Assembly: GCA_041659085.1 (NCBI GenBank)
Contig: JBAZYZ010000017.1
Span: 1 to 12,955, forward strand
Length of the DNA: 12,955 nt
Reading direction: 5' to 3'
From: JBAZYZ01 sp041659085
GTDB lineage: Bacteria; Patescibacteriota; Minisyncoccia; Phycocordibacterales; VMEP01
Positions 1-5,442 of the stretch are shown one piece after another. The notes under the pieces were generated by a model that was not told the DNA's origin, made no database searches, and worked only from the letters and a program-made list of their open reading frames with translations. Each line of letters starts with the position of its first letter. Position 1 is the first letter of the stretch. The translations under genes were made by a program, and so were the position numbers.

Positions 1-657
1 CATGTTGTTTTCATATTGGCGACAACCGAGCTCGGAAAACTTCCCGAGACTATAATTTCACGCTGTCAGGTTTTCAATTTCAGGAAGCCCTCGGAGCAGG
101 TGCTTAAAGATTTGGTGTTGGACATTACCCAAGCTGAGGGCGTGAAATTGGACGCGCCGACAGCTGACCTTATTGCCGTGCTTGGAGAGGGTTCCTTTCG
201 AGACACAACGGGAGTGCTTCAGAAGGTTTTAAATTTTGCCCAGGGCAAAAAAATTACCCGCGAAGAAGTGGAAACCATTACCGGCGCGCCGAGCGCGACC
301 CTAATAAATAATTTTATTTCGGCTTTGGGCGCTAAAGATTTGGAAAAGGGGCTTTCCGCAATACATCAAGCAGTGGGGCAGAATATAGACATGAAAGTTT
401 ACCTCAAACTTATTTTGAAAAAACTCCGCGTGGTCCTTCTCCTTAAATTTGCTGAAAATATGGCTAAAGAATTTATGGAAGACATGGCGGAGGACGACCG
501 AAAGTTCCTTGTTTCATTCACCAAAGAACACGGGGTCAATGCATCTTCTTCTGCGCTCGTCATATTGCTTGAAGCCTACGGCCAGATTGATTACGCTTTT
601 ATTTCCGAATTTCCGCTTGAACTTGCTCTTATAAAAATAATAAATAAGGAAGAGTAA
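1..657 (+). CDS. dnaX: DNA polymerase III subunit gamma/tau, C-terminal part (5' end outside window)
   Basis: This is the 3' part of the clamp-loader ATPase gene. DnaX forms the clamp-loader core that opens the beta clamp at primed DNA. The open frame runs from base 1, so the TTG at 16 is not the true start. Visible are the sensor-1 strand VVFILATTE (residues 2-10 of the fragment), the SRCQ motif carrying the arginine finger (about 20-23), a lid-domain sensor-2-like motif GSFRDTTGVLQ (about 64-74) and a helical domain III for oligomerisation. Walker A, the zinc-binding loop and Walker B would lie upstream. The protein stops right after domain III, so it is a short gamma-like form without the long tau tail that binds DnaB and the polymerase. 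The next gene is convergent, so this is the end of its transcription unit. The family call is firm. Confidence 0.95.
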   Translation, partial: HVVFILATTELGKLPETIISRCQVFNFRKPSEQVLKDLVLDITQAEGVKLDAPTADLIAVLGEGSFRDTTGVLQKVLNFAQGKKITREEVETITGAPSATLINNFISALGAKDLEKGLSAIHQAVGQNIDMKVYLKLILKKLRVVLLLKFAENMAKEFMEDMAEDDRKFLVSFTKEHGVNASSSALVILLEAYGQIDYAFISEFPLELALIKIINKEE

Positions 658-662
658 ATTAA

Positions 663-699
663 AGCAAAGAGCGCGTTCGCCACGCGCATTTGTTTTGCT
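663..699 (+). terminator. Possible dnaX terminator hairpin
   Basis: GCGCG (71-75 of the 600s block, i.e. 671-675) pairs with CGCGC (683-687) around a 7-nt loop, followed by ATTTGTTTT. An outer AGCAAA/TTTGCT pairing (663-668 with 694-699) can extend it. It lies just after the dnaX stop. The stem is short and the T run is interrupted by a G, so this is only a candidate. Confidence 0.4.
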
Positions 700-716
700 A
701 ATCTCGCTAGTCGGAA

Positions 717-745
717 TAAAATTGGCGCCGTGATGCGGCGCCAAT
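717..745 (-). terminator. Rho-independent terminator of the 758-1222 gene
   Basis: There is a perfect 10-bp inverted repeat (721-730 with 736-745) around a 5-nt loop. Read on the minus strand, the GC-rich stem is followed directly by TTTTATT. It sits 12 nt past the TGA stop of the minus-strand gene. On the plus strand no T run follows, so it terminates in the minus direction. Confidence 0.85.
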
Positions 746-757
746 CGGAAACAGATT

Positions 758-1222
758 TCAGGTCCGGGTCATTTCGGCGAGACAGGGCGATTCCAGGTAA
801 TCGGCCATGTTCATTTTGATGGTAATGCGGAATTTGCCGCCCGCTGATCTGCCCAGGGTTGCCACAGGGGAGGACGGATTGCTCCCTTCTCCGATGAGGA
901 CCCGGAGATTCTCTTTGGGCGCTGTAATCAAAGAAAATACCTGACTCTGGCCTTTTTTTATCGCACCCTGTTCTTTTCTTGAAATGAAGGAGATTGTTTC
1001 GTCGTCATCTCCTTCGGCCGACGAAGCAAAATACTTTCCGCATGGAACCAATATCCCTCTCCCTTTTTTCTCCACGGACTCTCTGATGTTGATGAGCCTG
1101 TAATGCCCGCCAAATTTTAACTGCTGTTCATTTGGCTGAATCGTGGCGGTTGCTGATACGCTGGCGCATACGAGCATCGCTGCGATGGCAACAGCGACTG
1201 AGAGTTTTGCGGTTTTTTCCAC
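758..1222 (-). CDS. Small secreted protein of unknown function
   Basis: The protein has 154 residues and I do not recognise its family. The N-terminus is a typical Sec signal peptide: MEKTAK, then a hydrophobic stretch (about 7-20) and an Ala-rich cleavage region ending near residue 24-26 (VSATA). The mature part is about 130 residues, with several short strand-like segments and two cysteines (in VPCGKY and SPCLAE) that could form a disulfide after export. An acidic patch GDDDE lies mid-protein. The start is GTG at 1222-1220, chosen because AAGGGGG lies 6 nt upstream; an ATG 16 nt further up is out of frame. Promoter, SD and terminator are all clear, so it is a single-gene unit. That canonical arrangement differs from most neighbours, which lack SDs. 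It is convergent with dnaX. Confidence 0.75.
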   Translation of the reverse strand: MEKTAKLSVAVAIAAMLVCASVSATATIQPNEQQLKFGGHYRLINIRESVEKKGRGILVPCGKYFASSAEGDDDETISFISRKEQGAIKKGQSQVFSLITAPKENLRVLIGEGSNPSSPVATLGRSAGGKFRITIKMNMADYLESPCLAEMTRT

Positions 1223-1228
1223 TTTGCA

Positions 1229-1235
1229 CCCCCTT
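1229..1235 (-). promoter_or_regulatory. Strong SD that fixes the GTG start at 1222
   Basis: On the minus strand AAGGGGG is followed by 6 nt and then GTG. It decides the start codon of the secreted-protein gene and is one of only two convincing SD sites in the window. Confidence 0.7.
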
Positions 1236-1273
1236 CATTTTGTACTGCGGTTTATAGGACGCTTACTAAGACT

Positions 1274-1302
1274 ATTTAAGAACCTACAGTCATTTTTGTC
1301 AA
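1274..1302 (-). promoter_or_regulatory. Housekeeping promoter of the 758-1222 gene
   Basis: On the minus strand a perfect -35 TTGACA (1302-1297) is followed by 17 nt and a -10 TTAAAT (1279-1274, 4/6). Transcription would start near 1267, giving a leader of about 45 nt that contains the SD. Confidence 0.7.
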
Positions 1303-1466
1303 TCGTGTTTAAGTTTTGTTCTTAATAGGTGCAAAAACCAACTATTTGTTATATCTTAGATGTTATTGGTTAGTTATTCAGGGAACCGCCATAAGGTAAG
1401 GATTAAATATGAACCGCTTCACATTTAACCCGTCCTGCAGGAGTCGGTGATGTTTATGGGTAGTGC

Positions 1467-1537
1467 TGGGGGATCGTCTAACGGTAGGACAGCGGCCTTT
1501 GAAGCCGTGAATCTTGGTTCGATTCCAAGTCCCCCAG
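1467..1537 (+). tRNA. tRNA-Gln (anticodon TTG)
   Basis: A full cloverleaf can be folded. The acceptor stem is TGGGGGA/TCCCCCA with the U1-A72 pair usual for tRNA-Gln. The D arm is GTCT/GGAC (one G.U pair) with a 7-nt loop. The anticodon stem is GCGGC/GCCGT with loop CTTTGAA, so the anticodon is TTG, which reads CAA (and CAG by wobble). The T arm is CTTGG/CCAAG with loop TTCGATT. The discriminator is G1537, as expected for Gln. CCA is not encoded: CAC follows, so a CCA-adding enzyme is needed. The acceptor helix can extend 4 bp into the flanks (1463-1466 with 1537-1540). Confidence 0.95.
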
Positions 1538-1591
1538 CACCGCGCAGAAACAGCCGACAGGGTAATCATTTGAAGCGGCTAAATAACATGA

Positions 1592-1597
1592 TATAAT
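1592..1597 (+). promoter_or_regulatory. -10 box TATAAT, 9 nt before an ATG
   Basis: A perfect TATAAT ends 9 nt before the ATG of the lysine-rich peptide gene, so the predicted mRNA leader is only about 2-4 nt. There is no SD and no clear -35. Confidence 0.6.
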
Positions 1598-1606
1598 CCA
1601 ACAACT

Positions 1607-1720
1607 ATGGCAAAACACAAAGGTCACGATATAAAAAACAAGAAATCACATTCTAAAAAAACAAAGAAGCGACTTCTGGCAAAGAAGGCAATGCTCGCAT
1701 CCCGAAAAAAGAAGAAGTAA
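1607..1720 (+). CDS. 37-residue lysine-rich basic peptide
   Basis: The small ORF starts ATG GCA AAA CAC and ends AAG AAG AAG TAA. It encodes 37 residues, of which nearly half are Lys, with several His and no cysteine. The N-terminus is MAKHKGHDIKNKK and the C-terminus ASRKKKK. The middle (about 16-32) could form a basic helix with a few hydrophobic residues (RLLAKKAMLA). Such a composition suits binding to nucleic acid, for example rRNA or DNA, but this is inference and I recognise no named family. Support for a real gene: a perfect TATAAT just upstream, a start soon after the predicted TSS, a clean stop, and a second Lys-rich mini-gene at 11220. It is too short to prove by sequence alone. 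Confidence 0.6.
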   Translation: MAKHKGHDIKNKKSHSKKTKKRLLAKKAMLASRKKKK

Positions 1721-1770
1721 TTCGGGCACCCTATTCTTCCCGACTGTAAGCAGCTGACGCAATAATAAGG

Positions 1771-1776
1771 TATTAT
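1771..1776 (+). promoter_or_regulatory. -10 box TATTAT, 6 nt before an ATG
   Basis: TATTAT (5/6) is followed by ACAGAT and then the ATG at 1783. A start of transcription 7 nt past the box falls on the A of ATG, so the LRR gene mRNA is predicted leaderless. No SD is present. Confidence 0.6.
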
Positions 1777-1782
1777 ACAGAT

Positions 1783-2298
1783 ATGAAAGATCTAATCATT
1801 ATGGCATTGGTTGTTGTCGCGGTGGCCGCGGTCGGTTACGCGATCAAAGAAAATAGCTTTAACGGCGCGACGAGGGAAACAATAATAGTTCCGCCTGAGG
1901 ATGCTTACTACGTCGCCTCCGGCAAGGTTTTGGATTTAAGCGGACAAGGTCTTGCCAAGGTTCCGGAATATGTTTTTAATCGGACCGAGATTGAAGAACT
2001 TAATCTTTCGGGCAATTCCCTCGGAGGTTCGCTGCAATCTCAGATTGGCAATTTAAAAAATCTTAAAGTCTTAAATTTGAGCAGCAACAGGTTTACCGGT
2101 GTGCCGGCGGAAGTCGGACAGCTGACAAATTTAAAAATTTTGAATATATCCAATAATCTGCTGACCGGTCTCCCCAACGAATTGGGTAATTTATCCAAAC
2201 TTATACTGCTTGATTTATCGGGCAATGAGTATTCGGAGGCGGACTTGTCGGGCATAAGAAAGAATTTACCGGCAACTACGGTTATTAAAACAAATTAA
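1783..2298 (+). CDS. Membrane-anchored leucine-rich-repeat protein
   Basis: The protein has 171 residues. Residues 4-21 form a hydrophobic anchor or uncleaved signal, with no lipobox cysteine. A linker (22-47) leads to about five leucine-rich repeats from residue 48 to the end. Repeat cores are VLDLSGQGLAKVP, IEELNLSGNSL, LKVLNLSSNRF, LKILNISNNLL and LILLDLSGNEY, spaced about 23-25 residues, fitting the LxxLxLxxNxL consensus. LRR solenoids bind proteins or other ligands, so this one probably displays a small binding surface outside the membrane; the partner is unknown. The last repeat is irregular and caps the array. The next gene starts 10 nt after the stop, so the two are probably co-transcribed. 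The LRR call is firm, the role is not known. Confidence 0.85.
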   Translation: MKDLIIMALVVVAVAAVGYAIKENSFNGATRETIIVPPEDAYYVASGKVLDLSGQGLAKVPEYVFNRTEIEELNLSGNSLGGSLQSQIGNLKNLKVLNLSSNRFTGVPAEVGQLTNLKILNISNNLLTGLPNELGNLSKLILLDLSGNEYSEADLSGIRKNLPATTVIKTN

Positions 2299-2308
2299 AC
2301 GTTCTCAT

Positions 2309-2665
2309 ATGCCGGAAACATTTAAACCACAATCTCAAGAAGGAAACCCGGAACAGTTTCCGGCTCAAGAAGAGATAAGGTCTGTTTTTGAAACCATACT
2401 ACAGGGTAAAGAGTATAAAGAAGTGGGCGTATTAAGCAACGAGGGCGGAGTCTATGTGTATGAAATAGAGATTGTTTTAGAAAACGGAGAAAAAATTTTA
2501 TATATATATCAGAAGGCAAAGAATGATTATAGAGATAAATCCCTTCCTGATTCCGCGCAATTTTCCGCCTCAATCCATACAATGGAGCTTGATGGCGAGG
2601 GCATTCCATGCGGTGGAACTACTGTGGCAAATTATCTAGACGGTAAATGGGAATATGTTTCTTAG
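2309..2665 (+). CDS. Small soluble protein of unknown function, LRR operon partner
   Basis: The protein has 118 residues, is acidic, and has no signal peptide or membrane segment. I do not recognise it. After a polar N-terminus (1-20, rich in Gln, Glu and Pro) comes a short helix-like part (EEIRSVFETILQ) and then alternating strands (VGVLSNEGGVYVYEIEIVL, KILYIYQKA), suggesting a compact alpha+beta domain. The C-terminal part holds IPCGGTTVANYLDGKWEYVS-like residues with a single Cys. It starts 10 nt after the LRR gene with no SD or -10 box of its own, so it is likely read from the same mRNA. It ends with TAG, which shows that TAG is a normal stop here. Confidence 0.65.
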   Translation: MPETFKPQSQEGNPEQFPAQEEIRSVFETILQGKEYKEVGVLSNEGGVYVYEIEIVLENGEKILYIYQKAKNDYRDKSLPDSAQFSASIHTMELDGEGIPCGGTTVANYLDGKWEYVS

Positions 2666-2712
2666 ACAACTGAATACCAGCTATTCTAAAAGTTGGAACT
2701 AGTCTGTTTTTT

Positions 2713-2721
2713 TGTTAAAAT
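2713..2721 (+). promoter_or_regulatory. Possible extended -10 box TGTTAAAAT
   Basis: The TGn motif precedes TAAAAT (2716-2721). The predicted TSS is near 2728, about 20 nt before the ATG at 2749. No -35 match is convincing. Confidence 0.35.
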
Positions 2722-2748
2722 AAGGCCTATATTAATGATATTTCTCAT

Positions 2749-3309
2749 ATGAGTTCTAAGTCAGGTCATTCTTTGGAGAAAAAGTGGGTCAGAAAACTTC
2801 CGCGTTCCAAGATGGTGTACCCATCCTCTTTTAAAGACCGCATAAAATATATTTTTTGGCGCCTGTATACTCCGGCTCATCCGATTGTGCGTAATACCAC
2901 AGTCGCGCTGCGCGTCGTTAAGCCCATACACAAAGGGCGACAGGATTACCTGCTCGGCATTATTGCTCCAGGCGTAGAAACTAAAGATTTTATTTCATTT
3001 CTGACCGAAAAAGGTTACGGCAAACACTCGGTGGCGCTCAAGGACGAGGGTGAGCTTATAAGCTTGCGTTACCTGGATAATTTCGTTTATCAGTATCACA
3101 TACGGATTTTTAAGGACAGGGAAGTGCGAGGGCATTATGAATATACCCCGGAATGTTATCCGATAGCGCATTGGTTTAAGAGGGGTGTGGAAGCGCGGAG
3201 AGAAGAATTCCTGGAACTGTTTGGTGAAATGATTATTCCGTTTAAAAATCCAGACTTAGATGGGGACGATAATAATCCTCAAGACGGAAACGTCATTTTT
3301 CCGGACTAA
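2749..3309 (+). CDS. Conserved-looking basic protein of unknown function
   Basis: The protein has 186 residues with no signal peptide or clear membrane span. The N-terminal 60 residues are basic and aromatic (KKWVRKLPRSK, IFWRLYTPAHP). The core (about 50-165) looks alpha/beta, with strands such as TTVALRVVKPI, DYLLGIIAPG, HSVALKDEGE and YQYHIRIFKD, followed by a helix (VEARREEFLELFGEM). The C-terminal tail (about 168-186) is very acidic and disordered-looking (DLDGDDNNPQDG). I cannot assign a family or function. The coding pattern is convincing: it is the longest open frame here and the flanking genes fit tightly. The stop TAA sits next to the -10 box of the following gene. Confidence 0.65.
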   Translation: MSSKSGHSLEKKWVRKLPRSKMVYPSSFKDRIKYIFWRLYTPAHPIVRNTTVALRVVKPIHKGRQDYLLGIIAPGVETKDFISFLTEKGYGKHSVALKDEGELISLRYLDNFVYQYHIRIFKDREVRGHYEYTPECYPIAHWFKRGVEARREEFLELFGEMIIPFKNPDLDGDDNNPQDGNVIFPD

Positions 3310-3318
3310 TGATATAAT
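3310..3318 (+). promoter_or_regulatory. Extended -10 box TGATATAAT, 6 nt before an ATG
   Basis: TGn plus a perfect TATAAT (3313-3318) is followed by TTTTGT and the ATG at 3325. The box begins just after the TAA of the upstream gene. The predicted transcript starts at the start codon, i.e. it is leaderless. Confidence 0.7.
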
Positions 3319-3324
3319 TTTTGT

Positions 3325-4260
3325 ATGAAATCAAAACTAATACTTATCGTGTTTTTGTCGGTTATCTTGGCGGTTTTAGCGGTCGCCATGAAAAATATCC
3401 CCGCCGCAAAGAGTCCTGTTGCCGGGAGTAAATCGGTATTTGTTCAAAGTCCTCTTGATGCCACTTATATTATTGAAGGCAAATCGGTTACATTGGCGGG
3501 CGGGGTGTCGGAGGTCTCAGCCGTCCCAGGCTCCGTATTAAAGGTTGTTACTCGTTATTTTGGCAATGATGTGAAGCTGGATTTGAACGGAGACGGCAGG
3601 GAAGACACGGTCTTTCTTTTGACTCAGCAGACAGGAGGAAGCGGCACGTTCTATTATGTCGCCGCTGCTTTAAATACCGAAAGCGGTTATGTCGGTTCAC
3701 AGACGCTTCTCTTGGGCGACCGAATTGCTCCGCAGACAACCGAGATTAGCCGGGACCCGGGGCATCAGAATGTCATCGTTGTCAACTATGCCGACCGCGC
3801 TCCCGGAGAACCAATGACGGCGCGGCCTTCAATGGGTAAAAGCATTTGGCTAAAACTTGATCCTAAAACAATGCAGTTTGGCGAGGTGGTAGAGGGTTTT
3901 GAGGGTGAAGCCAACCCGCTTAGAATGACGCTTGGCATGCAGAAATGGACCTGGATTTCCACTCTTTACAACAACGACACGAAAGTAGTCCCGAAAAAAG
4001 AAAAAGCTTTCACGATTACTTTCAAAAATGACGGCGTTTTTTCCGCGACTACCGACTGCAACGGAGTGGGCGGCAAATATGAAGTTAAAGACAATAAAAT
4101 TACGTTTAACCAGATGATGTCCACGCTAATGTATTGTGACGCTTCACAAGAAGGCGATTTCAGAAAGATGCTAAACGAAGTTCAGAACTATCATTTTACA
4201 TCCAAGGGGGAATTGGTTTTTAGTCTGAATTTTGACAGCGGTTCATTTATTTTTCGATAA
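3325..4260 (+). CDS. Membrane-anchored META (HslJ-like) domain protein
   Basis: The protein has 311 residues. Residues 4-21 form an N-terminal hydrophobic anchor or signal. The middle part (about 75-185) is a beta-rich module with a DLNGDGRED sequence (86-94), which resembles a DxNxDxxxD calcium loop as found in FG-GAP and dockerin-like proteins. The C-terminal 105 residues (about 205-311) match the META/DUF306 family, of which HslJ is the known member: W208/W210 region, FTITFKNDGVFSATTDCN, KYEVKDNKITF, MSTLMYCD and a terminal FSLNF strand. Cys245 and Cys271 fit the conserved cysteine positions and may form a disulfide. META proteins are exported and linked to stress or motility in some bacteria, but no biochemical role is settled. 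It is probably a monocistronic unit. Confidence 0.85.
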   Translation: MKSKLILIVFLSVILAVLAVAMKNIPAAKSPVAGSKSVFVQSPLDATYIIEGKSVTLAGGVSEVSAVPGSVLKVVTRYFGNDVKLDLNGDGREDTVFLLTQQTGGSGTFYYVAAALNTESGYVGSQTLLLGDRIAPQTTEISRDPGHQNVIVVNYADRAPGEPMTARPSMGKSIWLKLDPKTMQFGEVVEGFEGEANPLRMTLGMQKWTWISTLYNNDTKVVPKKEKAFTITFKNDGVFSATTDCNGVGGKYEVKDNKITFNQMMSTLMYCDASQEGDFRKMLNEVQNYHFTSKGELVFSLNFDSGSFIFR

Positions 4261-4300
4261 CGGAACCGTCTTTTTTTTATTGCATAAATCTCAGCATTTT

Positions 4301-4328
4301 TTGAGCATATGTCTTGGGGTAGTATAAT
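4301..4328 (+). promoter_or_regulatory. Promoter of the TspO-like gene
   Basis: TTGAGC (4301-4306, 4/6) is followed by 16 nt and a perfect TATAAT (4323-4328). The ATG lies 11 nt past the box, so the leader is about 5 nt and has no SD. Confidence 0.65.
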
Positions 4329-4339
4329 GGGACAGATAT

Positions 4340-4738
4340 ATGGACAACTACAGAACGTATCAGGAATTGATTAAACCCGTCTGGAGTCCGCCGACTTGGC
4401 TTTTCGGACCCGTTTGGACGGTTTTGTATGTGATTATGGCGGTATCTTTCGGGAAGGTGTTTTATCGGGCATTCATAATCAGGGATTTACCGTGGAATGT
4501 AGCCTTGCCGTTTGTCCTTAACCTAATTTTCAACTTTTCATTTACCTGGATTCAGTTTGGTTTGAAAAATAACGAGCTTGCCGCCGCGGATATTCTTCTG
4601 GTTTTAGGCACCCTCATTTGGGCGATGGTTGCTATTTACCCACACATAAAATGGGTCGCTCTCGCCAATATTCCGTATTTGATTTGGGTTGGGTTTGCGA
4701 CAGTTTTGCAACTTACAATAACGTTTTTGAATAGGTAA
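4340..4738 (+). CDS. TspO/MBR-family tryptophan-rich membrane protein, lacking TM1
   Basis: The protein has 132 residues; the family is usually near 150-170. TspO/MBR proteins are five-helix membrane proteins that bind porphyrins and other ligands and act in stress or tetrapyrrole handling. The hallmark WSPPTWLFGPVWTVLY segment (15-30) is present, as are FNFSFTWIQFGLKN (64-77) and the last helix IPYLIWVGFATVLQL (111-125). Four membrane segments are visible (about 21-43, 54-74, 80-100, 106-130). The usual first helix is missing: the protein starts at the loop before the WxPP motif. An in-frame TAA at 4325-4327 and the promoter position rule out a longer start. So this is a natural short form or a 5'-truncated one. 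Trp and aromatic residues are frequent, as expected. Confidence 0.88.
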   Translation: MDNYRTYQELIKPVWSPPTWLFGPVWTVLYVIMAVSFGKVFYRAFIIRDLPWNVALPFVLNLIFNFSFTWIQFGLKNNELAAADILLVLGTLIWAMVAIYPHIKWVALANIPYLIWVGFATVLQLTITFLNR

Positions 4739-4783
4739 GCCGAGACCGGGATTCCCCTATAAGTTATTGCAAGGGGGGTATGT

Positions 4784-4812
4784 TTGACAAATTTTGTAAG
4801 GTGTATTACTCT
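4784..4812 (+). promoter_or_regulatory. Promoter of the GlcG-like gene (good -35, weak -10)
   Basis: A perfect TTGACA (4784-4789) is present. The -10 is uncertain: TATTAC (4804-4809) at 14-nt spacing or TACTCT (4807-4812) at 17 nt. Either gives a leader of about 45 nt. Confidence 0.5.
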
Positions 4813-4850
4813 TTGCATCAGGTACTTTTTAATAACCACGCTGACTAATA

Positions 4851-4856
4851 GAGGAG
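4851..4856 (+). promoter_or_regulatory. Strong SD GAGGAG
   Basis: GAGGAG lies 6 nt before the ATG at 4863. It is the best SD in the window and contrasts with the SD-less neighbours. Confidence 0.8.
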
Positions 4857-4862
4857 ATCAAC

Positions 4863-5363
4863 ATGTCTGCGATTATACAGGGAATACTTACACGCAGTCT
4901 CGTCGAGAGGGTTTATAGACGGTTAGTCAGACCATGCATTGAACAGGTGCTGGATTCCGGTGCCACGGACGGCAAAGTCCTTGCCATCGTGGTGACGGCG
5001 ACCAAAGAAATTACTCTGTGGACCCCGGACGGTGGAACGCTGTTTGAAAATTCATGCTTTCTCATCACCAATATCGGCGACCTGACGGAGTCGAAGTATC
5101 CGCTCGCCGAGATTGCGCTCAAGAAGGCAAGGGTTTCTGCTGTGACCGGACTGCCGACGTCTAAAGTGCCACCGCAATACCTACTTTATCTGGACACGCT
5201 CTATTGGGGCAGCGCCGTAATTGACGGAATCGTCGCTGCTTGCTCGGGCGTCGACCCGCATCATGATGAAATGTTTTCCTACTGGATTGCCGCAGCGGTC
5301 CAGGCGGAAGCGAAGGCGGAGTACAACAGATATCTGAGGGCAAATGCGGATTTCGTCAAATAA
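4863..5363 (+). CDS. GlcG/HbpS-like (haem-degrading family fold) protein
   Basis: The protein has 166 residues, no signal peptide and no membrane span. The layout resembles the GlcG/HbpS family (Pfam Haem_degrading): an N-terminal helix (RSLVERVYRRLVRPCIEQVL, 11-30), a strand (VLAIVVTATKEITLW), a helix with EIALKKARVSAVTGLPTS (83-100, like the family's IAxxKARTAA..PT motif), then GSAVIDGIVAACSGVDPHHDEM (116-137, like the family's GGxPI..G..VGAIGVSG...D motif) and a final helix WIAAAVQAEAKAEY. Some members bind haem or corrinoids, but many have no proven ligand, so no substrate is claimed. It has its own promoter, SD and terminator. It lies 124 nt after the TspO-like gene; a tetrapyrrole link is tempting but unproven. 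Confidence 0.6.
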   Translation: MSAIIQGILTRSLVERVYRRLVRPCIEQVLDSGATDGKVLAIVVTATKEITLWTPDGGTLFENSCFLITNIGDLTESKYPLAEIALKKARVSAVTGLPTSKVPPQYLLYLDTLYWGSAVIDGIVAACSGVDPHHDEMFSYWIAAAVQAEAKAEYNRYLRANADFVK

Positions 5364-5392
5364 CCAATAACAGCCCGTAGAAATAGTTTCGT

Positions 5393-5418
5393 AGCCTCGC
5401 TTCATGTGGGGCTTTTTT
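5393..5418 (+). terminator. Rho-independent terminator of the GlcG-like gene
   Basis: AGCCTC (5393-5398) pairs with GGGGCT (5408-5413) with one T.G pair, followed by TTTTT. It lies 30 nt after the stop. It also overlaps the in-frame ATG at 5404, which argues that the next gene starts further down, at 5443. Confidence 0.75.
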
Positions 5419-5430
5419 ATGCGAAAAAGA

Positions 5431-5436
5431 TATAAT
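5431..5436 (+). promoter_or_regulatory. -10 box TATAAT, 6 nt before an ATG
   Basis: A perfect TATAAT is followed by AGAAAT and the ATG at 5443. This predicts a leaderless mRNA and decides the start of the first MKTY gene. Confidence 0.7.
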
Positions 5437-5442
5437 AGAAAT

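Noticed and set aside
514..744. 76-codon minus-strand open frame over the dnaX end
   Set aside because: It overlaps dnaX on the other strand and starts within the terminator hairpin.
1432..1441. 10-nt palindrome TCCTGCAGGA upstream of the tRNA
   Set aside because: It is short, single and has no repeats or loop of a usual regulatory hairpin; chance is enough.
2679..2717. Possible hairpin CCAGCT/AGTTGG followed by a T run after the 118-residue gene
   Set aside because: The stem has 6 bp with a G.U pair, and the T run starts about 12 nt later, so it is weak as a terminator.
4257..4278. Possible terminator after the META gene (ACGG-AA-CCGT followed by eight T)
   Set aside because: The T run is good, but the stem is only 4 bp with a 2-nt loop, too small to fold well; not listed as a feature.
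5404..5442. In-frame upstream ATG that would extend the first MKTY protein by 13 residues
   Set aside because: It lies inside the terminator hairpin of the preceding gene and upstream of the -10 box; the inner ATG matches the two paralogues.
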